Source: Volvox africanus
Taxonomy: Eukaryota > Chlorophyta > Chlorophyceae > Chlamydomonadales > Volvocaceae
Assembly: GCA_030268105.1 (NCBI GenBank)
Contig: BSDZ01000010.1
Location: 3,510,001-3,574,000, forward strand
Direction of reading: 5' to 3'
Length of the DNA stretch: 64,000 bases
Positions 19,231 to 27,070 of this stretch are shown in pieces (within the stretch, counting starts at the first letter, position 1; every line of letters starts with the position of its first letter). The translations under genes and the position numbers were made by a program. Under the pieces are notes generated by a model. The model had not been told where the DNA came from. It saw nothing but the letters and a program-made list of their open reading frames with translations, and did not search any database.

Positions 19231-21942
19231 CACGGACTTGGGGACCCTATGCAAACGTACCACATTGTCAAAGAATAGACGGGCCGTTTGCTCAGCTGTG
19301 CAGGATGATGTTGTGGGGGCCAGGTGGACCATCTTAGTGAAACGGTCGACCAGGACCAGCACGGCGTCGTATCCTCCCTCAGTTTTGGGCAGCGCAACAA
19401 TAAAGTCCATAGAAACGCTTTCCCACGGAGCGTCAGGAATAGGAAGAGGTTGGAGATGCCCATGTGCTTTACCAGACTGGGCCTTATTGCGCTGGCACAG
19501 GTCACAACATAGGACATAATTTTCGGTATCCTTAGCCATGCGGGGCCACCAGAATTGACGCCGCAAAAGCTCCAGTAACCGCGTGCAGCCAGGATGCCCA
19601 GGAAGAGGGCCGTCATGAAAACGTGAGAGAAGTTCACGATGTAATGAATCGTCATTAGGTACGACAATCTGACGGTGGGATCCTTCCGATCGGATCCATA
19701 AGCCATGCTCCTGTACCAAGTGCCCCGTGTTGTTGTGAATTGTGAACCACGGGTCGGCTGCATAAGCCTGTTTCAAGCGCTTGATAAAATCGGAGGGCAC
19801 GAAGTTAGGTTTTGCCTGAGACCTACTCCGTGTGCTTACCGCCAGAATGGCTGCCCCCGTCCCATGTACAGATGCATCAGTTATGACCTCTACACGGAAC
19901 GGCAATGAGTAGTCAGGGAAGTGCAGGATAATATCAGAGATAGCACGCTTCAAAGCATCAAAAGCTTCTTGGCATGCGGGGGTCCAGGCCCCAGGTGAAG
20001 AGAAGGCTCCCTTACGTGTGAGGTTTGTTAGCGGTGCAGCAATGACTGAGTAGCGCTCTATGAACTTATGAAAGTAGTTGGTCAGGCCCAAAAACTTACG
20101 CAGTTCCTGAAGGTTGGAGGGCACTGGCCAATCCCGAACAACAGCAGTTTTCCGGGGGTCCATCCGTATGCCACCCTGAGACACTATATGCCCCAGATAC
20201 TCCACCTGTGGTTGTGCCCAGTGGCACTTAGGACGCTTAGCATACAGCTGCTCACGCCGCAGAACCTCAAAGACCAGGCGGAGGTGTTGTATGTGCTCCT
20301 CACGGGTCTTTGAAAACAACAGGATATCGTCCAGATAACAGATGACGAATTTGTCGATGTATGGCCTGAAGATGCGGTCCATGACGGCTTGGAACGTTGC
20401 AGGGGCGTTCGTCAGTCCAAAACTAAGGACGGTATATTCAAAATGGCCAAACGGCGTACGGAAAGCCGTTTTAGGGATGTCAGATTCGGCTATATGAATC
20501 TGATTATACCCCTGCTGGAGGTCAATAGAGCTAAAGAATGCAGAATCTTTTAGCTTATCCAGCAGATCATCGACACGTGGGAAGGGGTAACGGTTCTTCA
20601 CTGTTGCGGCATTTAACCCCCTATAGTCAATGCACATTCTCAGAGTCCCATCCTTCTTTCCCACAAACAGAATAGGGGCGGAGTATGGGGATGTGCTTGG
20701 CCGTATCATACTTTTTTTCAGCAGCTCAGTAACCTGTTGTTTGACCTCGTCCAGCTCCAAGGGGCTTAGCTGATACATGGGGCGGGAAACAGGTACTGCA
20801 CCAGGCACCAAAGGTATGGTGTGATCCACAGGCCGCATTGGAGGCTTACCAGGGACCTCCTGGAATATATCTGCATATTCCTGTAACAGGGCCTCAAGCT
20901 CAGGGTCAGTGGCATCAGCTGGGATAGAAGTTGCATTCAGGTGCAACTTGGGCCGTACTAGTAAAGCATGGGCCCCCTTGCGAATCATACTAACTGCTGC
21001 TTTTCTGCCAACAACTTCAGGGTCAGTGTGCTGACAGATAGCAGTGGTTGCATAATTAAAGCAAGGCGCAGGTGTCATCTGATCTGGTGGCTGTCCGGCA
21101 GTAGTAAAGGGTACCTTGCAGACTAGATTCCCCTTGCGCAGGCGCAAAGATTTAGAATCATAGTCAAGGACAGCCCCATACTGTGCTAGCGTGGAAGAAC
21201 CCAAGATGTACGTGGCAGCGTCAGTTAGCTCAGGCAACACGTATGGGCGGACATTTAACCTTAAAGGACCTGCAGATAGACGAAGATGAACCTGCCCCAA
21301 GATAGCCTGCTTACCCCCATCAGCAAGGGTAACTTCTGACCAGGAGCATGGGCTATGTTTCAGGCCAAGCTGCGTAACCACTGATGCCGAAATGAAATCA
21401 TCACTGGCTCCAGAGTCAGCTAGGGTGGTGAACGTACGACCTGCCGTACTTACGGTGATCAGAGGTACGCCAGCACCTATCAGGGCAGCAGCTTTAGGCA
21501 AGCAGAGAACTGAAATACAGGGTTCAGTCTCAGGCAAGCCCTCCTGAACCGGTTTAGGAGCAGCAAACCAGACGTCAACAGAGTATGGGCTTCCAGGGAG
21601 CTGAACGACCTCACCTGCCATATCAAGGCTATGGAAAAGAGCCATCCCTGGATTAAACCTTAAGACCCGTTGCATTCCCGACAGAAAAGAAGGGTTGCGT
21701 CGGGACACATACTCAGGCAGCAAGATGCATGCTGAGGTATCAGGGTGTTGACATTTGCATGCCCTAAAGTGAGCTAATTGCTTCTGTAGCTCGCAGAGTG
21801 AAGAGGGAGTGAACAAGATAGTATGCCCACCCAAGTTAGCGGAGGATAGGGGGCGACCTTGAGGCTCAAACAGATTACAAAAGCCATCAAAGCCGGCACG
21901 GACAGTTCGTGCATCAAAAGAAAAACGTCTCCCTATCACCAA
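19213..21942 (-). CDS. copy 3 Pol: protease, RT, integrase; RNase H deleted
   Basis: A 909-codon open frame, the longest in the window. In order: the Gag-protease linker; protease with LADSGASDDFISASVV (DSG instead of DTG); RT with MCIDYRGLNAATVKNRYPFP and CYLDDILLFS; then the RNase H start TDASVHGTGAAIL, joined directly to AVSTRSRSQ. About 120 residues present in copies 1 and 2 are missing there, including the RNase H glutamate and the TDHKP aspartate. The frame stays open across the deletion. The integrase zinc finger (CDLCQRNKAQSG) and first aspartate (SMDFIVALPKTEGGYD) follow, and the frame stops after VVSDCK. Confidence 0.93.
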   Translation of the reverse strand: MVIGRRFSFDARTVRAGFDGFCNLFEPQGRPLSSANLGGHTILFTPSSLCELQKQLAHFRACKCQHPDTSACILLPEYVSRRNPSFLSGMQRVLRFNPGMALFHSLDMAGEVVQLPGSPYSVDVWFAAPKPVQEGLPETEPCISVLCLPKAAALIGAGVPLITVSTAGRTFTTLADSGASDDFISASVVTQLGLKHSPCSWSEVTLADGGKQAILGQVHLRLSAGPLRLNVRPYVLPELTDAATYILGSSTLAQYGAVLDYDSKSLRLRKGNLVCKVPFTTAGQPPDQMTPAPCFNYATTAICQHTDPEVVGRKAAVSMIRKGAHALLVRPKLHLNATSIPADATDPELEALLQEYADIFQEVPGKPPMRPVDHTIPLVPGAVPVSRPMYQLSPLELDEVKQQVTELLKKSMIRPSTSPYSAPILFVGKKDGTLRMCIDYRGLNAATVKNRYPFPRVDDLLDKLKDSAFFSSIDLQQGYNQIHIAESDIPKTAFRTPFGHFEYTVLSFGLTNAPATFQAVMDRIFRPYIDKFVICYLDDILLFSKTREEHIQHLRLVFEVLRREQLYAKRPKCHWAQPQVEYLGHIVSQGGIRMDPRKTAVVRDWPVPSNLQELRKFLGLTNYFHKFIERYSVIAAPLTNLTRKGAFSSPGAWTPACQEAFDALKRAISDIILHFPDYSLPFRVEVITDASVHGTGAAILAVSTRSRSQAKPNFVPSDFIKRLKQAYAADPWFTIHNNTGHLVQEHGLWIRSEGSHRQIVVPNDDSLHRELLSRFHDGPLPGHPGCTRLLELLRRQFWWPRMAKDTENYVLCCDLCQRNKAQSGKAHGHLQPLPIPDAPWESVSMDFIVALPKTEGGYDAVLVLVDRFTKMVHLAPTTSSCTAEQTARLFFDNVVRLHRVPKSVVSDCK

Positions 21943-22130
21943 GAATTAACAGAAGAAGAGGTAATTTACAGAGAAATAGAAATTCAAATAATGAAAATCA
22001 AGCAAAAATTGTTGCTAGTAATAAGGAGTAATAGTTTATTCTAGAAACAATATGAAAATAAAAACTCTTTTATCTGTATTTAAACATATCAAAACATTAC
22101 TTTTTATGCTTCTCCACTTGGTTTAAAACA
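21943..22130. other. AT-rich insert inside copy 3
   Basis: About 190 bases strikingly richer in A+T than the element around them, lying between the Gag end and the linker-protease frame. Copies 1 and 2 have nothing comparable. On the plus strand two small frames look AT-biased in codon use: one ending near 22041, and one from ATG 22051 (MKIKTLLSVFKHIKTLLFML). I cannot identify them. An organelle-DNA insertion is one possibility; the exact edges are uncertain. Confidence 0.5.
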
Positions 22131-22228
22131 GAGGGCAAAAGAGCCCGTACTGCACGGCACTTTGCTACCATCTGGCCCACAGCAAAGACCCCAGGTGGTG
22201 ATCCCTCTATACCAGCCTGGGCAAGTTC

Positions 22229-22867
22229 CTAGTGGTCCTTACCCTTATTTTTCTCCGCCCCCAGCATTGGGCAGGAGTCGACCCTATGTTGGTCGGAACC
22301 GCAACGGAGGCACATCCCATGTTGTTTACGAAAATGGAACTCCCGTCTAGTACATTTGAATGTGGTTAGATACTCCGCCAGGTTCTGCTTAGGCCCCTTC
22401 TTCTGCACGTGGCCCCCTTTTGAGGCCAAGTGCCTCCCCTGCTGTCCGCCGCCCCTCTTAGACTTACCGGCGCCCTTAACCTGCCGCGGCTGATCCTCGT
22501 GCCCGGTGATGCTTGGACGAACGGATGCAGCCCGCGGTTTTTTGGTCGGGGGCGCCGGGGTCTCCTCGTCAGGGTCGTCGCAGGCCATGTCCTGTACCGA
22601 CAGCATGTTCATTTTGGGACGGGCCAGTTTGTCAGATTCCCGTCGGGCCAGTAACCTAAGTTCAGCTCCCAGGGAGAACTGAACCAAGTCTGTATTTGAC
22701 TTAAAGGTTTTACCCGACAGGTCAGTTGCACAGTCCCCACTAAGGTCGGATGAGAGGCCCTGCTGAAACCAAAACACACGCTCACTATCAGACAGGTCCG
22801 CAATGGGCGTGACAAGAGCCTCAAAGCGGCTCTGATAGGCAGAGACAGTTTCTAACATTACAGACAA
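22229..22867 (-). CDS. copy 3 Gag C-terminal part with zinc knuckle
   Basis: This begins in the capsid (VSAYQSRFEALVTPIADLSD, VFWFQQGLSSDLSGDCATDL), passes a basic stretch (KGAGKSKRGGGQQGRHLASK) and ends in a canonical knuckle CLRCGSDQHRVDSCP. The upstream end is fused out of frame to the N-terminal Gag frame where a piece of capsid, seen in copy 1, is missing. Confidence 0.85.
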   Translation of the reverse strand: MSVMLETVSAYQSRFEALVTPIADLSDSERVFWFQQGLSSDLSGDCATDLSGKTFKSNTDLVQFSLGAELRLLARRESDKLARPKMNMLSVQDMACDDPDEETPAPPTKKPRAASVRPSITGHEDQPRQVKGAGKSKRGGGQQGRHLASKGGHVQKKGPKQNLAEYLTTFKCTRREFHFRKQHGMCLRCGSDQHRVDSCPMLGAEKNKGKDH

Positions 22868-23369
22868 AGGCCCATGTTAGAGGCGCAGCAACTCGTCCAA
22901 AATCAGTTAGCTTAACATCCATAGGGATACTCAGCTTAGGCACTGCGATCGCTATTTTTATCACCTTGTCCTCATGTCCAGTATGAGGAGGCCCAGGTGG
23001 CCTGGAAGAGGTGCCCGCAACAGCAGCACAAGTTGTTGCGGCAGTAGCGGGAGCCATCCCAGGAATATCCACGGCACCAGGTGTCAAATGGTTTGACACT
23101 ACAGCAGGGCCATGAACATAAAAAGGGGATGGGGCATAAATAGGTGATGTAGGTGCCTCAGGGGATGCTGTGCCGCCTTGCCTGGGAATAGGTGAAGGCT
23201 GGTTCGGAAGGTCGATACCACCTGCCACAGCAGCATTTGGTGGCTGTGTCAACCTAGAGAGCCATTCCCACCTATTTGCTTGGCTAGCATTAGCAGCAAT
23301 CCGGCCAACAAACTGAAAGGTGTTGGCAGCAAGAGCCGAGACAGCATTCGCTAAGTTCGAGGCTTGCAT
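22821..23369 (-). CDS. copy 3 Gag N-terminal part
   Basis: The start MQASNLANAVSALAANTFQF is the best candidate. A proline-rich linker leads to VIKIAIAVPKLSIPMDVKLT, matching VMKLTIPVPKLNISADDKAK of copy 1. It then loses the homologous sequence: roughly 85 residues of capsid (from RAYVRD to YHMRPHE in copy 1) are absent at this junction. Confidence 0.75.
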   Translation of the reverse strand: MQASNLANAVSALAANTFQFVGRIAANASQANRWEWLSRLTQPPNAAVAGGIDLPNQPSPIPRQGGTASPEAPTSPIYAPSPFYVHGPAVVSNHLTPGAVDIPGMAPATAATTCAAVAGTSSRPPGPPHTGHEDKVIKIAIAVPKLSIPMDVKLTDFGRVAAPLTWAFVCNVRNCLCLSEPL

Positions 23370-24126
23370 ATTGTATACCTGAAAGCCTAACAGATCGAAC
23401 TGCGAGTGACTGTTCTGGTGAAAGGCAAAGCAAAGGCAAGGACCAGGGCCTACCCAACGCTTGGATGCCTTCGATGAACTTCAAAAATTTTGAAGTCCAC
23501 GCGTGAAGTTGATTTGCGATGGATCGGAGTGACTGGGCAGGTGTGCCGCTCCGACGGGTCTGAGGTGTTGACACTGCAGAAGCACTCACGGCGGTTGGAA
23601 CAAACACAATACCTTTCAAGTAATAGAGATATATATGTATTAGTGGAAGCCGAAGTAAATTCACGAAGTCGACTCCTCGTCGGATTCGATGCAAAGGTAC
23701 TATCGAACCCGCAACTACAGGGATTCCTCAGCAAAACTGCAATACAAGTTCTAGATAGAAAGCAGTGTTGCAGGAAGATATTACATAACAGAGAAGGCAG
23801 AATTGTCTAGGTCGCGAGCCACGTTGACCGCGACTAACTTAGAGATTGACTTTAACAGAAAGCACAGCCAAACTCACAGAGAGCAGGTTCTAAGTGTCAC
23901 TAGACTAATTTCGTGAATATTACAGACCGGTGGTAGCCGCAGCGAAAATGGCGGCGCTCAGCTCCTCAGGCAATGTCTCCATGTCCAGAGGGATGTCGGC
24001 AGGAGGAAGATCGTGGTCGATGTCCATTTATAAAAGGGTAGCTTGAGTGGCTTGAGCAGTTACCACAGAAATTTCAGCGGAAGACTTGACGAGACGTCCC
24101 AGGGAGGAACAGTCTCGATACCAGCT

Positions 24127-24543
24127 TGTTGTATATGGTACCCACGAAGGGTGGTATCAAAAGATACCGGTTGTTGTGCCAGAGCCCGATTAAGTAGAGC
24201 CGCCGACTAGGTCGTACTTGAGAGACCATAAGGCCTCAAACCGGGTGTGACCTTCAGAAGTCACCACTACAACCGGAGATTCAGTGAACCAGGAACCAGA
24301 TGTTCCACCATTTACCATTCAGGCGGTAAATGGCCCATTCCATACAGGTTATGGAGTAACCGACAGGTTCGGATGTTTCAGGAAATCGGTTAGTATTGGT
24401 CGTCGACAGCCGAGACCAAATCCACAAATCGAATGCCAGATGGGAACATGATTAATCTGATAATTAAATATATTATAACATAAAATAATAAACAGATAAT
24501 TATTATACTTAATGAATTACCGAAATGCATTAAGGATACAACA
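24127..24543 (-). repeat. copy 3 5' LTR
   Basis: 417 bases starting TGTTGTATATGG and ending GGATACAACA. The region just below 24127 on the minus strand reads TGGTATCGAGAC. Confidence 0.9.
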
Positions 24544-25089
24544 GTACGTGAGTACTTATCCAAAGTAGCATCAAGCCGACTTCGGTCTCTAGGCGGCCGT
24601 CCTCACACCTATCACGCTCGCAATACTGATGTGCAGTACAAGTCTCACTGGATTCTGATCTCAAGTGTGAGTACTATTATAGCACTGTCCTAAATATCGC
24701 GTAATCCATGATATTAATGGATGCAACGTATGCAGGATGCAAAGGTCCGAATATCGATATTTGGTTGCCGACCAACCATCGTGATCGTCACATTTCCGCA
24801 TACTCGTCTGGTTTATGATACGAATGATGTAATAACACTTGAAATATTATTACTTGATATGTTATGTCGTAATGGTCTCGTGCATCGATACTGGCTTCGA
24901 GTCAAACATGTTGACCGACAGCGTGATGTGACAAGTAATGATGCGAAATGCTATTTTAGCTAGATATACGTGAATATATCACGCTAGTATGCTCATATCA
25001 TGATTGTCCATGCTTTGGTAAACTTAGACCTACTTCGGCATGGGCGGTGATCGAATCGGCATACAACAGTTTCTAATACCCATCGCACC

Positions 25090-25470
25090 TTGCATTATAA
25101 TGTCAATTGGCTCCGGGAGCTGATGTCTGCCCGCATAAATTGCATAATTGAGTTTTCTTCGCGTGGTAGGGACGGCCTTGTGGCTCTACACCAACGTTAT
25201 TTTGCCACAGCAGAACGCGCAGTTCAGGATGATGTTTTGCGGGAGTATGATGATGAGTTTGCCTGTGCCTGCCAGAAGGTTTCCTTGAAGTACCTCGCAG
25301 AGAAGGAGCACAGGAGTCATAGTGCTGGCTTTAGGGTTTTCCAATTTAATGGCACGTGCCAATGCCAGGGGCGTGGTAGTGGTTTTGCTGGGCGTGGTTT
25401 CCTGCCCAATCATGCCTCTGCTGCGGTAGGGAGCTCTACCTCGGGTGCTAGTGCCCCGGGGCAGAATTGA
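25090..25470 (+). CDS. fragment upstream of DIRS-like RT, possible Gag-like part
   Basis: A 126-codon frame ending in a Gly/Ser-rich, cysteine-containing tail (CQCQGRGSGFAGRGFLPN). It lies directly upstream of, and in the same orientation as, the DIRS-like RT fragment, which is where a Gag-like protein is found in DIRS elements. I cannot prove that it is one. Confidence 0.4.
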   Translation: MHYNVNWLRELMSARINCIIEFSSRGRDGLVALHQRYFATAERAVQDDVLREYDDEFACACQKVSLKYLAEKEHRSHSAGFRVFQFNGTCQCQGRGSGFAGRGFLPNHASAAVGSSTSGASAPGQN

Positions 25471-25485
25471 AGTGGTCTTTGGATC

Positions 25486-26302
25486 ATGAGCTCCCCTTTG
25501 CATGCTCATGTTCAAGCACACCTAGCGGCGTGGAAGGCTATTGGGGCAGACACTCGGACGCTGCATGTACTGAAGCATGGGGTTCCAGTGGAGTTTTGTA
25601 ATGGTTGTCCGCCCCCTGCCTTTGATCTCCCGCGTTTTCCGTCTTGGAGGTACAGCAATGGTGGTGGCAGGATGTAGAAGATCCCCGCCTCATTGCTCTT
25701 GGGGCCATCTCCCGTGTGGACCCCTCACGGACAGTTGAGCATGTGGTCAATGCCTTTTGTGTGCCTAAACAGGGTAGTGCCTCCTGGCACCTTGTTGTCA
25801 ACCTTAAGTGGATGAACATTTCTCAGAAGGCTTATAAGTGCTGTTATGAATCCCTCCGTACCCTACGTTGTATGGGCATTCAGATTTCGTGGATGATCAA
25901 GGTGGATTTAGCTGATACCTTTTATCATATCCCCACCCGCCCAGTGGATCAAAGTTTCTTTGCCTTCCGCTTCTGTGGCACACTTTATAAGCTGAATGCC
26001 CTACCCATGGGTTGGTTGAATAATCCTTATGGTTCACGAAGATTATGCGGGATGTAGTTCGTTTCTGGAGGGATCCTATTGCAGCTGTCGGGGGCAAGAA
26101 ATGTCGGGTTACACCTCCCATGCCGCCGCATCAGTTTTTCCCAACATGTAGCAGTGGACGACCAGCCCGTCTTGGTGCTCGGGTTCTACCCTACCTGGAC
26201 GACTTTCTTTTCGTGTTTTTGGGCAGGGCCCCGGCGCGAAGCGCTCAGGAGGGCCCCGCCCTGTGGGATTGCCCATGTCCGTCTGTCTCTCTGTCTCTGT
26301 GA
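25486..26302 (+). pseudogene. DIRS-like reverse transcriptase fragment
   Basis: The RT is read in two frames. The first (to 26057) has PSRTVEHVVNAFCVPKQG, HLVVNLKWMNISQKAYK, MIKVDLADTFYHIPTRPVD and FAFRFCGTLYKLNALPMGW. The second, after a shift near 26034, has VHFTKIMRDVVRFWR-type sequence (FTKIMRDVVRFWRDP) and the catalytic box LPYLDDFLFVF. The order and spacing, with FTKIMR between the palm and YLDD, fit tyrosine-recombinase (DIRS/Kangaroo-type) retrotransposons rather than Ty3/Gypsy. RNase H, methylase-like and recombinase parts are not found; the homology ends soon after YLDD. It predates copy 4, whose LTR ends at 25068. Confidence 0.72.
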
Positions 26303-26694
26303 CAGACCAAACACAATATCTCGCCCGGCGGAAACGCGATATTAATCAAATTTTACATTCTATATTGCAAGGTCTCTTTATTTTGGCCAATAACTATCGT
26401 ATGAATACAAACAAGATTGTCAGTCTCCTTTGACCCCGGTCAAGGTCACATCAACGCCTCACGGCCTAAATTTTATTCCAAAAGGTGCCGCGTCTCTCAA
26501 AATGGAATTCTGGCACGACGGCGTGAAATGAATCGAACAACAAGTTTGGTTGACTAAGCTGCTCTCACAGGCATGGCGATTTGCCACCAGCAGGTCGACG
26601 AATTTGCTTACAGTTATCTACAAATAATATAAGGTTGTGTACAATTAATTTAAGCCAATTCTCGGGGCAGAAGGGTTCCACAGTGCCGACATCG

Positions 26695-26734
26695 CGCAAA
26701 CTCGCAAACTCGCAAACTCGCAAACTCGCAAACT
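26695..26734. repeat. 8-bp tandem repeat CTCGCAAA, about five copies
   Basis: Consecutive copies of CTCGCAAA without spacers; a simple minisatellite in noncoding sequence. Confidence 0.9.
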
Positions 26735-26849
26735 TCCATTTGCCTTCCGACGACAGATGACAGACACCTTCCTTGAACTTGTTGCTTGCAACGCACGGCA
26801 TGCACGCAGTGCACTGATGACAAAAATCAATGTTTGGATTACTGAATGG

Positions 26850-26857
26850 TATAAAAG
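26850..26857 (+). promoter_or_regulatory. possible TATA box of the Hint-domain gene
   Basis: TATAAAAG lies about 215 bases upstream of the first ATG. The position would fit a 5' UTR of roughly 180 bases. This is sequence resemblance only. Confidence 0.3.
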
Positions 26858-27070
26858 CGTATTTATTCGTGTATTAATAACCAGCAGCATACATGTAAGC
26901 AACGACGACCCTAAAAGATAGTGACCCAAAATCCATCCGGTTGATATCATTCTATATCAAGGGGGCTTGATAACTCCTTCCAGCAGCAAGCAGCAAGCAG
27001 CCAGCGGCCCAGCCAGCAAACAAGTAGGGTAGCACATTATTTGTCACAACGCTAGATAGCTACGTTCAAC

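Larger units (their letters stand above)
17834..24543 (-). mobile_element. copy 3: second chromovirus subfamily, internally deleted
   Basis: The LTRs are short (17834-18255 and 24127-24543, about 420 bases) and unlike the 800-bp LTRs of copies 1 and 2, though the TGTTGTA...ATACAACA ends and the adjacent TGGTATCGAGAC primer-binding site are shared. The 5-bp duplication is GTACG (17829-17833 and 24544-24548). Gag and Pol proteins are clearly related to copies 1 and 2. Gag has a deletion, RNase H is mostly deleted, integrase is frameshifted and an AT-rich stretch is inserted before the protease, so the element is defective. Confidence 0.93.
17542..25068 (-). mobile_element. copy 4 5' LTR, split by copy 3
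   Basis: LTR sequence runs from TGTTGTATCC (17542) to 17833 and resumes after copy 3 from 24549 to CGGCATACAACA at 25068. The junction TTAAGTACG/GTACGTGAG is restored to the family LTR sequence by removing copy 3 and one GTACG. This is the outermost recognisable element of the nest, in minus orientation; the sequence beyond 25068 is the pre-insertion DNA. Confidence 0.82.
26303..27070. other. intergenic, upstream of the Hint gene
   Basis: No gene recognised. It holds a short tandem repeat (26695-26734) and a TATAAAAG at 26850-26857, about 215 bases before the ATG of the Hint-domain gene. Confidence 0.5.

Noticed and set aside
26695..26734. CRISPR-like short repeat array
   Set aside because: The units are directly adjacent with no spacers, and the DNA is eukaryotic nuclear.
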